Made by a program: the position numbers and the translations under genes | Shown here: in pieces, positions 41,698 to 49,728 of the stretch | Layout: each line of letters begins with the position of its first letter | Numbering within the stretch: the stretch's first letter is position 1 | DNA from: Vreelandella subglaciescola | GTDB lineage: Bacteria; Pseudomonadota; Gammaproteobacteria; Pseudomonadales; Halomonadaceae | Assembly (NCBI RefSeq): GCF_900142895.1 | Contig: NZ_LT670847.1 | Coordinates: forward strand, 2,976,001 to 3,040,000 | DNA: 64,000 bases | Reading direction: 5' to 3' | Notes under the pieces: model-generated | Told to the model about the DNA's origin: nothing | The model's database searches: none | Seen by the model: only the letters and a program-made list of their open reading frames with translations

Positions 41698-41991
41698 TTG
41701 AGCGACGACACTTCCTTTGAGGCTATCCAGCGTAAACGGCTTTACTGGCACTCCCGCCGCGGCATGTGGGAGCTGGATCTGCTGCTGATCCCGTTTCTGG
41801 AGCAACGCTACGACAGCTTGAATGCTGATGATCAGGCCGCCTTTCGGCAGCTGATTACCGAAGAAGACCAGGATCTTTTTGGCTGGCTGATGCGCCGCGA
41901 GTGGCCGGCGGATGAAGCCCTTCGACGCATCGTCAAGATGATTGTGACCCATGCAGAGACCGTCGATAGCGCTGTCTATCGCGCCCTCTGA
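41698..41991 (+). CDS. sdhE: FAD assembly factor SdhE (CptB/YgfY)
   Basis: Promotes covalent FAD attachment to SdhA/FrdA. 97 residues: KRLYWHSRRGMWELDLLLIPFLEQRYDSLNADDQAAFRQLITEEDQDLFGWLMRREWPADEALRRIVKMI, with the signature RRGMWELD. A TTG start at 41698 preceded by AGAGG at six bases is chosen; the frame stays open upstream to 41629 without a better site. Overlaps the next gene by 41 bases, the conserved sdhE-cptA arrangement. Confidence 0.93.
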   Translation: MSDDTSFEAIQRKRLYWHSRRGMWELDLLLIPFLEQRYDSLNADDQAAFRQLITEEDQDLFGWLMRREWPADEALRRIVKMIVTHAETVDSAVYRAL

Positions 41992-42370
41992 CTGGCAGCG
42001 GGCCAGTCACGGAGTGCTGTGGGGCGCGGGCATTGTGATCACCGGCGCCTGTCTGGGCGCGGTAGCGGCGGGGCTCGGGTGTTTGATCGGGGGCGTCTGG
42101 CTGTGGCGTGAACGGGCCAATGCGCCCTGCGGTACGCTGGATATCAGCGTCATGCAGGCCGGCATTCAGGGGCGGTTTCGCCTGCCGCACGACCCAGTCA
42201 CGAACGAGCCAATGCCGGCGACGTGGGTTCCGCTGCGCTGTGACTATCTGGGGCCGTGGTTGATCGGCCTGCGGTTGGGGAGCCGGCGGCTGTGGCTGTG
42301 GCCGGATAGCGCGCCCGTGGATGCGCGCCGTCGCGTGCGCCGCTTATTCCATCATCCCGGTCGGGGCTAG
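41951..42370 (+). CDS. cptA: YgfX/CptA family membrane protein
   Basis: 139 residues: two membrane segments (SHGVLWGAGIVITGACLGAVAAGLGCLIGGVWLW) followed by a beta-rich cytosolic part rich in Trp and Arg (RCDYLGPWLIGLRLGSRRLWLWPDSAPVDARRRVRRLFH). Size, topology and overlap with sdhE match YgfX/CptA, described in E. coli as the toxin partner of CptB with cytoskeletal targets. Whether a toxin-antitoxin relation holds is debated. The similarity is moderate; position carries much of the weight. Confidence 0.75.
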   Translation: MQRPSIALSIAPSDWQRASHGVLWGAGIVITGACLGAVAAGLGCLIGGVWLWRERANAPCGTLDISVMQAGIQGRFRLPHDPVTNEPMPATWVPLRCDYLGPWLIGLRLGSRRLWLWPDSAPVDARRRVRRLFHHPGRG

Positions 42371-42371
42371 G

Positions 42372-43973
42372 TTAATCAGCCAGATAGAGCGCGGAAGGCA
42401 CCGCGCTTGCTGACTGTTCGGGCCAGTTGGTGCTGAAGTGCAGGCCACGTGACTCGTGACGCTGCCCGGCGGCTTTTACCGTGAGCTGTGCCAAGCGCAG
42501 CGCATGCCAGAGCCGCCGGCTTTCCGGATGGCTGAGAGCGGGATCCAGAGCTAGCAGTGCTGCCATTATGGCGTCGAGAGCAGCGGATGCTCGGTCAAGC
42601 CCCGCGTGGTTGCGCACGATCGATACGTCGCGGCTCATGGCCGCGCGCATGGCATGACGCAGCCGAGCCAGCTCGTTCAGGTCAACCGGCGCGTCAGGAT
42701 CAAGCGGTGACGATGCCGTTGAATGGGCGGCGGGTAGTGTTGCTTGCGCATCAAAAATCCGCTGCGCGCAGCTGCGGGCAAACACCAGACATTCCAGCAG
42801 CGAGTTGCTGGCCATGCGGTTGGCACCGTGAAGCCCGGTGCAGGCGGTTTCCCCCACGGCGTAAAGGCCGGCAACGCCGGTGGCGCCGTCAAGATCCGTA
42901 GCCACGCCGCCGCAGCTGTAATGCGCGGCGGGCACCACGGGAATCGATTGGCGGGTAATGTCCATGCCGCGTGTGGCGCAGTGGGCAACGATCGTCGGGA
43001 AATGATGACGAATGGCGTCGGCGCCGAGATGGCGAATATCCAGCCAGACGTGGCCGCTGGTGCCGCGTTTGATCTCGGCATCAATGGCGCGGGCGACCAC
43101 ATCGCGGGGCGCCAGCTCGGCGCGTTCATCAATCGCCGGCATGAAGCGTTCGCCGGCGTCGTTGAGCAGGTGTCCGCCCTCGCCGCGTACCGCTTCGCTG
43201 ATCAAAAAGGCGGGGCCGTCAGGGTCATACAGGCAGGTCGGATGAAACTGCTGAAACTCGAGATTGGCCAGCCTGGCACCCAGCGTAGCGGCCATCATCA
43301 TGCCTTCGCCACTGGCGGGCGCGGGCGTGGTGGTGTGCGCATAAAGCCCGCTGGCGCCGCCGGTGGCGAGCACGGTATGCCCTGCCACAATACGCTGAAT
43401 TTGGCCCGTATCGTCAACGCCGTAAGCGCCGTGGCAAGCGCCGTTGTTATCGCCTGCCAGGTCGGTGACGGTTAGATTGCTCAGTATCTGAATGTTGGCA
43501 TGGCGCGCCACGCGCTGGCCCAGCGCCTCCACTACGGCGTGGCCGGTAGCGTCGTCGGCGTGGATGATACGCCGGGCGCTGTGACCGCCTTCGCGGGTGA
43601 GGTGGTAAGGGTAGGGAGCGTCGGGCGTGGTGTCCGGGGTAAAAGCAACCCCGCAGGCAAGCAGCCACTCGATGGCCGCGGGGCCGTTTTCCACGGTGAA
43701 GCGGACGGCGGCTTCATCGCACAGGCCGTCGCCGGCAATCAGGGTGTCCTGCACGTGGGCGTCAAGGTCATCATCGGGCGCCAGCACCGCAGCTATGCCG
43801 CCCTGGGCCCAGCGGCTGGCGCCGCTGCGGTCATCACCGGCCGGGCGTATCAGCGTAACGCGCCGGTGCTCGGCCAGGTGCAATGCCAGCGTCAAACCGG
43901 CAACGCCGCCGCCAACAATCAGGACGTCGGTGTGCGCTGTACTGACATGAGTCGTGCTGTGAGTCGTGTTCAT
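42372..43973 (-). CDS. nadB: L-aspartate oxidase
   Basis: First enzyme of de novo NAD synthesis (aspartate to iminoaspartate), FAD-dependent. 533 residues: DVLIVGGGVAGLTLALHLAEHRRVTLI (FAD site), SRWAQGGIAAVLAPDDDLDAHVQDTLIAGDGLCDE, LTREGGHSARRIIHADDATG, LATGGASGLYAHTTTP, EFQQFHPTCLY, EAVRGEGGHLLNDAGERFM, VVPAAHYSCGGVATD, GLYAVGETACTGLHGANRMASNSLLECLVFA. AAGGAG lies before the ATG. The first dozen residues are a His/Thr/Ser repeat derived from a DNA duplication. Convergent with cptA, one base apart. Confidence 0.97.
   Translation of the reverse strand: MNTTHSTTHVSTAHTDVLIVGGGVAGLTLALHLAEHRRVTLIRPAGDDRSGASRWAQGGIAAVLAPDDDLDAHVQDTLIAGDGLCDEAAVRFTVENGPAAIEWLLACGVAFTPDTTPDAPYPYHLTREGGHSARRIIHADDATGHAVVEALGQRVARHANIQILSNLTVTDLAGDNNGACHGAYGVDDTGQIQRIVAGHTVLATGGASGLYAHTTTPAPASGEGMMMAATLGARLANLEFQQFHPTCLYDPDGPAFLISEAVRGEGGHLLNDAGERFMPAIDERAELAPRDVVARAIDAEIKRGTSGHVWLDIRHLGADAIRHHFPTIVAHCATRGMDITRQSIPVVPAAHYSCGGVATDLDGATGVAGLYAVGETACTGLHGANRMASNSLLECLVFARSCAQRIFDAQATLPAAHSTASSPLDPDAPVDLNELARLRHAMRAAMSRDVSIVRNHAGLDRASAALDAIMAALLALDPALSHPESRRLWHALRLAQLTVKAAGQRHESRGLHFSTNWPEQSASAVPSALYLAD
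43947..43970 (-). repeat. 12-bp tandem duplication at the nadB N-terminus
   Basis: Two near-identical 12-base units (atgagtcgtgct, gtgagtcgtgtt) immediately inside the start codon of nadB, encoding the TTHS-TTHV stretch. In frame. Confidence 0.75.
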
Positions 43974-44049
43974 GGGCCGCTCCTTTCAGCCAAGAATAAC
44001 CATGGCCGTGACACGCTGCACAAAGGTACAGAAAAGCCAAAAGGCGACT

Positions 44050-44082
44050 ACTATAGCGTAAAAAGCACGATTATCGCGATAA
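44050..44082 (-). promoter_or_regulatory. nadB promoter region with a 12-bp palindrome
   Basis: On the minus strand TATAGT (44050-44055) is a good -10 about 77 bases before the nadB ATG. At the -35 position lies the perfect palindrome TTATCGCGATAA (44071-44082) instead of a consensus -35. This suggests an operator for a regulator of NAD synthesis, identity unknown. Confidence 0.5.
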
Positions 44083-44172
44083 GCGATTCAGTGGAACATA
44101 ACGAGGGCAGGCGATACTAAAGGATGTGGTGTTGATCAGGTGGCGCGTTGAATAAGAAGGAAGTGCTACTGA

Positions 44173-44257
44173 TGGTGCCCGGAGCCGGACTTGAACCGGC
44201 ACGCCATAAGGCAAGCGATTTTAAGTCGCTAGTGTCTACCAATTCCACCATCCGGGC
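44173..44257 (-). tRNA. tRNA-Leu (anticodon UAA)
   Basis: 85-nt class II tRNA with a long variable arm. Acceptor GCCCGGA pairs with TCCGGGC, encoded ACCA 3' end, anticodon loop CTTAAAA with anticodon TAA, T-loop GGTTCAAGT. Last of the Gly-Cys-Leu cluster. Confidence 0.97.
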
Positions 44258-44292
44258 GAGAAAACCATAATAGGGGGTGTTGCACAAGGAAA

Positions 44293-44366
44293 TGGAGGCT
44301 GGAGTCGGAATCGAACCGGCGTTAACGGAGTTGCAGTCCGCTGCATCACCACTCTGCCATCCAGCC
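44293..44366 (-). tRNA. tRNA-Cys (anticodon GCA)
   Basis: 74-nt tRNA: acceptor GGCTGGA/TCCAGCC, anticodon GCA in ACTGCAACT, encoded TCCA end. Middle gene of the cluster. Confidence 0.97.
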
Positions 44367-44375
44367 TCAAGTCGT

Positions 44376-44450
44376 TGGAGCGGGAAAGGAGATTCGAACT
44401 CCCGACCCTCGCCTTGGCAAGGCGATGCTCTACCGCTGAGCTATTCCCGC
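44376..44450 (-). tRNA. tRNA-Gly (anticodon GCC)
   Basis: 75-nt tRNA: acceptor GCGGGAA/TTCCCGC, anticodon GCC in CTTGCCAAG, encoded CCA. First gene of the cluster, starting about nine bases after the predicted transcription start. Confidence 0.97.
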
Positions 44451-44465
44451 TCGACTCGAAGGCGA

Positions 44466-44493
44466 ATTATACGCGTTGCCTCCGCGTTGTCAA
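44466..44493 (-). promoter_or_regulatory. Consensus sigma70 promoter of the tRNA Gly-Cys-Leu cluster
   Basis: Minus strand TTGACA (44488-44493), 16-base spacer, TATAAT (44466-44471): both hexamers perfect. It sits in the gap after pgsA, so the tRNAs can be transcribed independently of the gacA-uvrC-pgsA mRNA. Confidence 0.9.
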
Positions 44494-44558
44494 CGATTTG
44501 ATGCCAGACGATTTTTTCCTTGCGATGGCATGTGCCCAAAGCATTGGCATCAAGCGGC

Positions 44559-45107
44559 TTACATCGAACGGCTGAGATGTGGCCAGGCAGCCTTGAGGTA
44601 CTGAATCATTGACCAGAGCGTCAGCGCGGCGGCGCCGTAAAGCGTAATGATGCCAACGTCGGCAATCATGTGGCCGGGTGGGAAGGCGAGGAGCACGAGA
44701 ATCGCCACCATCTGCAGCGTGGTTTTCAGCTTGCCGATCCAGGATACCGCCACCGCACCGCGTTTGCCCATTTCAGCCATCCACTCGCGCAGGGCCGAAA
44801 TCACGATTTCACGCCCGATAATCACCAGTGCGGGCAGCGTCAATACCCAGGTATCAAAGCGTTCGATCAGCAGCGCGAGTGCCACGGCGACCATGAGCTT
44901 GTCGGCCACCGGGTCGAGAAAAGCGCCAAACGGGGTGGATTGGTTCCAGCGGCGAGCAAGGTAGCCATCCAGCCAGTCCGTCACGGCGGCGAGCGCAAAA
45001 AATGCGGCGGCCACGGGCATGCTCCACTCGAACGGCAGATAAAACAGCACCACCAACAGGGGTATGAAGGCGATTCTAGCGAGCGTCAGGATATTGGGTA
45101 TATTCAT
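44559..45107 (-). CDS. pgsA: CDP-diacylglycerol--glycerol-3-phosphate 3-phosphatidyltransferase
   Basis: Commits CDP-diacylglycerol to phosphatidylglycerol and cardiolipin. 182 residues, about five helices; the CDP-alcohol phosphotransferase motif is complete ([29 protein letters not shown], i.e. D-G-x2-A-R-x8-G-x3-D-x3-D). Begins [20 protein letters not shown]. Lies 108 bases after uvrC and upstream of the tRNA cluster, as in E. coli. Confidence 0.97.
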   Translation of the reverse strand: MNIPNILTLARIAFIPLLVVLFYLPFEWSMPVAAAFFALAAVTDWLDGYLARRWNQSTPFGAFLDPVADKLMVAVALALLIERFDTWVLTLPALVIIGREIVISALREWMAEMGKRGAVAVSWIGKLKTTLQMVAILVLLAFPPGHMIADVGIITLYGAAALTLWSMIQYLKAAWPHLSRSM

Positions 45108-45215
45108 CGCGGAGTGCGAACCTTGCCGGAAAACGAGAGAGAAAACGTCGGGAAGCCGTTAAGTGCTCGCTCATTCTATCCCTCTTGCGAGATGGCATCC
45201 ATGCTCGTGGGGCGT

Positions 45216-47030
45216 TTATCCGTGCAGCGACTGATAAATAATCTCGGCCAGTGCTTCGCTGATGCCGGGCACGCGTGCCAGTTCGCTGCGGCCGGCCTTT
45301 TTTACGCCCTGCAGGCCGCCAAAAAAACGCAGCAGCTCGCGGCGCCGCTTGGCGCCAATGCCGGGGATCTCCTGCAGCGTTGAGGTGCGGCGCGTTTTAT
45401 CGCGAGCCGCGCGATGGCCGGCGATGGCAAAACGGTGGGATTCATCGCGAATGTGCTGCACCAGATGCAGCGCCGGCGAGGTGGCGTCAAGGGCGAGAGG
45501 GTGCTCAGGGGTGTCGAGAAAAAGCGTTTCCAATCCCGCTTTGCGGGTGGTGCCCTTGGCCACACCCAGCAGCGTAATCGACCCGATGCCCAGCGTTTCA
45601 AGCACGTTGCGCGCCATGTTGAGCTGGCCTTTGCCGCCGTCGACGACCAGTACGTCCGGCGCTGTGCCCGCATCGGTGGTAATGCGCTTTAACCGCCGAG
45701 TGAGCGCCTGCTGCATGGCGGCATAGTCATCGCCGGCGGCAACGCCGGTAATATTGAAGCGGCGGTAGTCGCTTTTGCGCGGGCCGTCGGGGTCAAACAC
45801 CACGCAGGAGGCCACGGTGGCTTCGCCGTGGCTGTGGCTGATGTCAAAGCATTCAAGCCGCTTGGGGGTGTGCTCAAGCCCCAGGGCTTTTTGCAGCGCG
45901 GCGAAGCGTGTGCTCATTTGCTGGCGGCTGGCGAGCGTTGAGGTCAGGTGCTGTTCGGCGTTGGTGACGGCCAGATCCTGCCACTGGGCGCGGTGGCCAC
46001 GTACCTGATGGGTCAGGCGAATATGCTTGCCAGCCTGTTGCGAGAGGGCGTTTTGCAGCAGCTGATCGTCGGTCAGTGCGTGAGACGTAATGACTTCGGC
46101 AGGAATGTCGTGGGGCTGGGCGAGATAATACTGCCCCACCACGTTGGCCAGCAGCGTGGCTGGCGCCAGATCCAGATCGTTCGGCGGCGTGTGGTGGCGG
46201 GCGCCAAGCAGGCGGCCATCGCGCACGCTGAGTATGGCCACGCTGAGCCCGCCGGGGCGCTGTGCCAGCGCAAAAATGTCCGCATCGCCGCCCTCGGTAT
46301 CCACAAACTGGCGCTGCTGCAGCGTTCGCAGCTGTTGGATCTGGTCGCGAAGGCGCGCGGCTTCCTCGAAGTCCAGCGCCTGGCTTGCCTGCTCCATGGC
46401 GTCGGTCAATGCCTGAGTAACGTGCTCACTTTTGCCTTCAAGGCACATTACGGCGTGCTCAAGATCGCGGCGGTAGTCAGCTTCGCTGATGTAGTCAACG
46501 CAGGGTGCGCTGCAGCGCCCGATCTGATATTGAAGGCAGGGGCGTGAGCGGTGGGCGAAGACGCTGTCTTCGCAGCTGCGAATGCGGAATATTTTCTGCA
46601 TCAGCGCCAGGCTTTCACGCACCGCGCCGCTGCTGGGGTAGGGGCCAAGGTAGCGGCCGTCGCTTTTGCGCTGGCGGGCGCGCTTGTATTCCAGTGCGGG
46701 AAACGCATGGCGGTCGGTGACGAAGACAAACGGGTAGGATTTATCGTCGCGCAGCAGAATATTATAGGGCGGGCGCAGCGATTTGATCAGCGTCTGTTCA
46801 AGCAGCAGCGCTTCGATTTCGCTGCGCGTGACGGTGATGTTGATATCGGCAATGCGTCCGACCATGGCCTGGGTCTTGGCGTTCAGGCGGCCGCGGAAAT
46901 AGCTGGCAAGGCGGGCATTCAGCCGTTTGGCCTTGCCCACGTAAAGCGTATTGCCCTGAGCATCCAGCATGCGATAAACGCCCGGTGAGGCGCCGACGGT
47001 GCTCAGGAATTGTTTGGCATCAAAGGTCAT
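45216..47030 (-). CDS. uvrC: Excinuclease ABC subunit C
   Basis: Makes both incisions in nucleotide excision repair. About 604 residues: GIY-YIG domain at the N-terminus (SPGVYRMLDAQGNTLYVGKAKRLNARLASYF), RDDKSYPFVFV, the Cys region (RPCLQYQIGRCSAPCV), UvrB-binding UVR motif (LTDAMEQASQALDFEEAARLRDQIQQL), the RNase H-like endonuclease domain (ECFDISHSHGEATVASCVVFDPDGP, VDGGKGQLNMA) and C-terminal helix-hairpin-helices (LQEIPGIGAKRRRELLRFFGGLQGVKKAGRSELARVPGISEALAEIIY). Start at MTFDAKQF (47030); MRLSDHD at 47054 is possible. Follows gacA after 72 bases. Confidence 0.97.
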   Translation of the reverse strand: MTFDAKQFLSTVGASPGVYRMLDAQGNTLYVGKAKRLNARLASYFRGRLNAKTQAMVGRIADINITVTRSEIEALLLEQTLIKSLRPPYNILLRDDKSYPFVFVTDRHAFPALEYKRARQRKSDGRYLGPYPSSGAVRESLALMQKIFRIRSCEDSVFAHRSRPCLQYQIGRCSAPCVDYISEADYRRDLEHAVMCLEGKSEHVTQALTDAMEQASQALDFEEAARLRDQIQQLRTLQQRQFVDTEGGDADIFALAQRPGGLSVAILSVRDGRLLGARHHTPPNDLDLAPATLLANVVGQYYLAQPHDIPAEVITSHALTDDQLLQNALSQQAGKHIRLTHQVRGHRAQWQDLAVTNAEQHLTSTLASRQQMSTRFAALQKALGLEHTPKRLECFDISHSHGEATVASCVVFDPDGPRKSDYRRFNITGVAAGDDYAAMQQALTRRLKRITTDAGTAPDVLVVDGGKGQLNMARNVLETLGIGSITLLGVAKGTTRKAGLETLFLDTPEHPLALDATSPALHLVQHIRDESHRFAIAGHRAARDKTRRTSTLQEIPGIGAKRRRELLRFFGGLQGVKKAGRSELARVPGISEALAEIIYQSLHG

Positions 47031-47102
47031 AGCGTCGTGGTCTGACAGTCGCATGGGTAATGTGGGCAGTCTATCAGACTCGGCGTTTCAACCGTCTATC
47101 GT

Positions 47103-47753
47103 TCATCCGTTCACTGTTTCAAACCCGTCAACCAGACCGTGATGCAGGGCAAGGTGCGTAAGTTCGACGTCGGTTTTTACCTTGAGCTTGTCAAATAACC
47201 GATAGCGGTAGGTGTTGACGGTTTTCGCGCTGAGATGCAAGCGGTCGGATATTTCCTGCACGCGCTGGCAGTTGACGATCATCAGGGCGATTTGCAGCTC
47301 GCGCCGCGAGAGCTGGTCGAACAGGCCGGTTTGACCTGACAGATTGGCAAGCGCAAGACGCTGGGCAATGTTTTTGCTGACATAGCGTCGGCCGTGAAAG
47401 ACATGGCGAAGCGCATCGATCATTTCCTGGTGGTCGGCGCCCTTGCTTAAAAAGCCGGCCGCCCCGGCATCGAGAATATGTCGGGCAACGCTGTCCTCAA
47501 TATGTGCCGTTAATACCAGCACCTTGATGTCGGCCATGCCGCGCTGAATGCGCCGTGTTGCCTCCAGGCCGCCAATGCCGGGCATGCGAATATCCATGAG
47601 GACAATGTCGGGGCGCTTTTGCCGGCACAGGGCCACCGCGCTTTCGCCATCGACGGCTTCACCGACAATGGCAATATCGCATTCCTGGCTGAGCAGATAC
47701 GCAATGCTGGTTCTGACCAGGTGGTGATCATCGGCAATCAGTACGTTGATCAA
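47103..47753 (-). CDS. gacA: GacA/UvrY family response regulator
   Basis: Response regulator of the GacS/BarA two-component system that controls Csr/Rsm small RNAs. 216 residues: receiver domain (VLIADDHHLVRTSIAYLL, the phospho-acceptor in DIVLMDIRMPGIGGLEATRRI, Thr in VLVLTAHIE, Lys in GFLSKGADHQE) and LuxR-type HTH (LSRRELQIALMIVNCQRVQEISDRLHLSAKTVNTYRYRLFDKLKVKTDVELTHLALHHGL). Start is a TTG at 47753 (INVLIADD), preceded by GGGAG at seven bases and aligned with E. coli MINVLLVDD; the ATG at 47789 lacks a ribosome site. Linked to uvrC as in E. coli uvrY-uvrC. Confidence 0.93.
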   Translation of the reverse strand: MINVLIADDHHLVRTSIAYLLSQECDIAIVGEAVDGESAVALCRQKRPDIVLMDIRMPGIGGLEATRRIQRGMADIKVLVLTAHIEDSVARHILDAGAAGFLSKGADHQEMIDALRHVFHGRRYVSKNIAQRLALANLSGQTGLFDQLSRRELQIALMIVNCQRVQEISDRLHLSAKTVNTYRYRLFDKLKVKTDVELTHLALHHGLVDGFETVNG

Positions 47754-47876
47754 AGGGCGGCTCCCGGGTGGCTGAGGCAGGAATGGCAATAACCGGATGG
47801 TGTAAAATGATTGTTACAAAATAGTGCCATAAGCCTGACCTAAGAAACATGAGGTTCTTGCCTGTTTCGTCATGAC

Positions 47877-47905
47877 TTGACTCGGCTCAATTTTCCCCCT
47901 ATCAT
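47877..47905 (+). promoter_or_regulatory. Sigma70 promoter of tRNA-Ala
   Basis: TTGACT (47877-47882), 17-base spacer, TATCAT (47900-47905); five of six matches in each hexamer. Predicted start about 25 bases before the tRNA. Confidence 0.8.
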
Positions 47906-47936
47906 TCGCTCCGCTGCAGCAGAAAGCGCAGCATCT

Positions 47937-48012
47937 GGGGCCTTAGCTCAGCTGGGAGAGCGCAACACTGGCAGTGTTGAGGTCAGCGGTTCGATCCCGC
48001 TAGGCTCCACCA
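47937..48012 (+). tRNA. tRNA-Ala (anticodon GGC)
   Basis: 76-nt tRNA: acceptor GGGGCCT/AGGCTCC with the G3:U70 identity pair of alanine tRNAs, anticodon GGC in CTGGCAG, encoded CCA. Confidence 0.98.
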
Positions 48013-48021
48013 GATATTATC

Positions 48022-48059
48022 AACCGCCCGATGACATTTTTGTTATCGGGCGGTTTTTT
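48022..48059 (+). terminator. Intrinsic terminator after tRNA-Ala
   Basis: Stem aaccgcccgat / atcgggcggtt (48022-48032 and 48045-48055), extendable inward by gaca/tgtt with one G-T pair, followed by a run of six T ending at 48059. Located 10 bases after the tRNA. Confidence 0.93.
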
Positions 48060-48143
48060 GTTGGGTATTTGTTGGGTCTCTGCCGCTGGCACTTGGCGTG
48101 CCGGCGGCAGATGTCGGTCAGGCATAGGCAGGCGTGAAGAGGG

Positions 48144-49061
48144 TTAGCTGATCTTGCCCAGCAGCAAAAACTCTATGAGGGCTTTCTGGGCGTGCAGGCG
48201 GTTACCGGCTTCCTGCCAGACCACGGCACGCGGGTCATCCAGTAGCGTGGTGCTGATTTCCTCGCCGCGGTGGGCGGGCAGGCAGTGTAAGAACAGCGCG
48301 TCTTCCTTGGTGAGGTCAAGCAGCGCTTCGGTGACCTGAAAGCCGGCAAAGTCGGCTTCGCGCTTGGTCTGTTCTTCTTCTTGCCCCATTGACGCCCAGA
48401 CGTCGGTAGTCACCAGATCGGCATCGGTAACGGCCTGCTGCGGGTCGTGCAGAATGCTGACCTGATCTCCCGCGGCGGCGACGATATCGGCGCGCGGCTC
48501 GTAGCCTTTTGGGCAGCAAACGCGCAGCTTGAAGCCGAACTGGCGGGCGGCGTTGATCCATGAATGACACATGTTGTTGCCATCGCCAATCCATACCGCG
48601 GTGCGATCTTGCACGCGGCCGCGCAGCTCGATCCAGGTCATGACGTCGGCGAGTAGCTGGCAGGGGTGGTAGTCGTCGGTGAGCGCGTTAATGACCGGCA
48701 CCTGACTCGCCGCGGCATACTCTTCCAGTCCTGCGTGAGAGAACGTGCGGATCATCACCGCATCGACCATTTCAGCAAGGACCCGTGCGGTATCGCCGAT
48801 GGGTTCGCCACGACCCAGCTGGGTGTCGCGCGGCGAGAGGAACAGCGCGTGTCCGCCAAACTGCGCCATGGCCGTTTCAAACGACACCCGGGTGCGCGTG
48901 GAGGATTTCTCGAAAATCATCGCCAGCGTACGGTTGGGAAGCGGCGTATAGTTTGGCCCCTGGGCTTTCAGGTTGCTCTTGATGGTGATGGCGCGCTGAA
49001 TCAGGTAGTGCAGCTCGTCTTGAGTCAAGTCCAGAAGGGTCAGAAAATGGCGCGTCGCCAT
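48144..49061 (-). CDS. argF: Ornithine carbamoyltransferase
   Basis: Makes citrulline from ornithine and carbamoyl phosphate in arginine synthesis. 305 residues: carbamoyl-phosphate motif [82 protein letters not shown] and the ornithine/catalytic [17 protein letters not shown] lies before the ATG. The anabolic form is assumed because no arcA/arcC neighbours are visible; no clear ARG box was found upstream. Confidence 0.96.
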   Translation of the reverse strand: MATRHFLTLLDLTQDELHYLIQRAITIKSNLKAQGPNYTPLPNRTLAMIFEKSSTRTRVSFETAMAQFGGHALFLSPRDTQLGRGEPIGDTARVLAEMVDAVMIRTFSHAGLEEYAAASQVPVINALTDDYHPCQLLADVMTWIELRGRVQDRTAVWIGDGNNMCHSWINAARQFGFKLRVCCPKGYEPRADIVAAAGDQVSILHDPQQAVTDADLVTTDVWASMGQEEEQTKREADFAGFQVTEALLDLTKEDALFLHCLPAHRGEEISTTLLDDPRAVVWQEAGNRLHAQKALIEFLLLGKIS

Positions 49062-49247
49062 AGCAGCTCTCCGTGTAAAACGACCATCCTAGCGATGCCA
49101 CAGGGGATGCGCAACGCGAACGGCATGCGTAGAATGGCACCAACGCACAAGGCCGAGTAGCATGGTCGGGTATTATCGAGGTCACACTCTATTGTTGATG
49201 CCAGCGGCGGGGCCTGAGCCCCTCGCTGGCAAGCGTAAGGAGGCTTT

Positions 49248-49598
49248 ATGAGCACCACTGTGGAAAACATTCAGCAGCAAATTAGCGAAAATCAGATCCT
49301 GATTTACATGAAAGGCACACCGCAGCTGCCCCAGTGCGGTTTTTCGGCGCAAACCGTACAGGCGCTGATGAGCTGCGGCGAGCGCTTTGCGTTCGTTAAC
49401 GTGCTGGATAACCCGGATATTCGTGCCGAGCTGCCGAAAGTCGCCAGCTGGCCGACCTTCCCACAGCTGTGGGTAGAAGGCGAACTGGTCGGCGGCTGCG
49501 ACATCGTGGTGGAAATGCACGAGAGCGGTGAGCTGGAAAAACTGGTCAAGGCCGCCGGCGAGCGTGCCAACGCCGCGCAAGAAGGCGACAACGCCTAG
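49248..49598 (+). CDS. grxD: Monothiol glutaredoxin GrxD (Grx4)
   Basis: CGFS-type glutaredoxin that carries a [2Fe-2S] cluster with glutathione and BolA partners. 116 residues: ENQILIYMKGTPQLPQCGFSAQTVQALMSCG (Lys and CGFS site), then DIRAELPKVASWPTFPQLWVEGELVGGCDIVVEMHESGEL. Ribosome site AAGGAGG. The TATTAT at 49171-49176 may be its -10. Single gene, divergent from argF. Confidence 0.97.
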   Translation: MSTTVENIQQQISENQILIYMKGTPQLPQCGFSAQTVQALMSCGERFAFVNVLDNPDIRAELPKVASWPTFPQLWVEGELVGGCDIVVEMHESGELEKLVKAAGERANAAQEGDNA

Positions 49599-49654
49599 GA
49601 AACCCGCTGTGCTGTCAGCAGCGGCTGGCGGGCAGGATGTTGGTTGACGGTGTG

Positions 49655-49683
49655 TTGGCTGACAGGGTGGCAGCCGCTAGAAT
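49655..49683 (+). promoter_or_regulatory. Candidate promoter of dnaX-ybaB-recR
   Basis: TTGGCT (49655-49660), 17-base spacer, TAGAAT (49678-49683), about 45 bases before the dnaX ATG. Confidence 0.55.
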
Positions 49684-49728
49684 GGTGCCACTCTCTATTT
49701 TTTTGCCCGCCAAAGGATATTCTGCCCC

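Noticed and set aside
44094-44124. SigmaE-like promoter (GGAACAT, 15-16 bases, ACTAA) on the plus strand between nadB and the tRNAs
   Set aside because: It partly fits the sigmaE consensus and could be a relic of an ancestral rpoE next to nadB, but no gene follows it in that direction and the match is imperfect.
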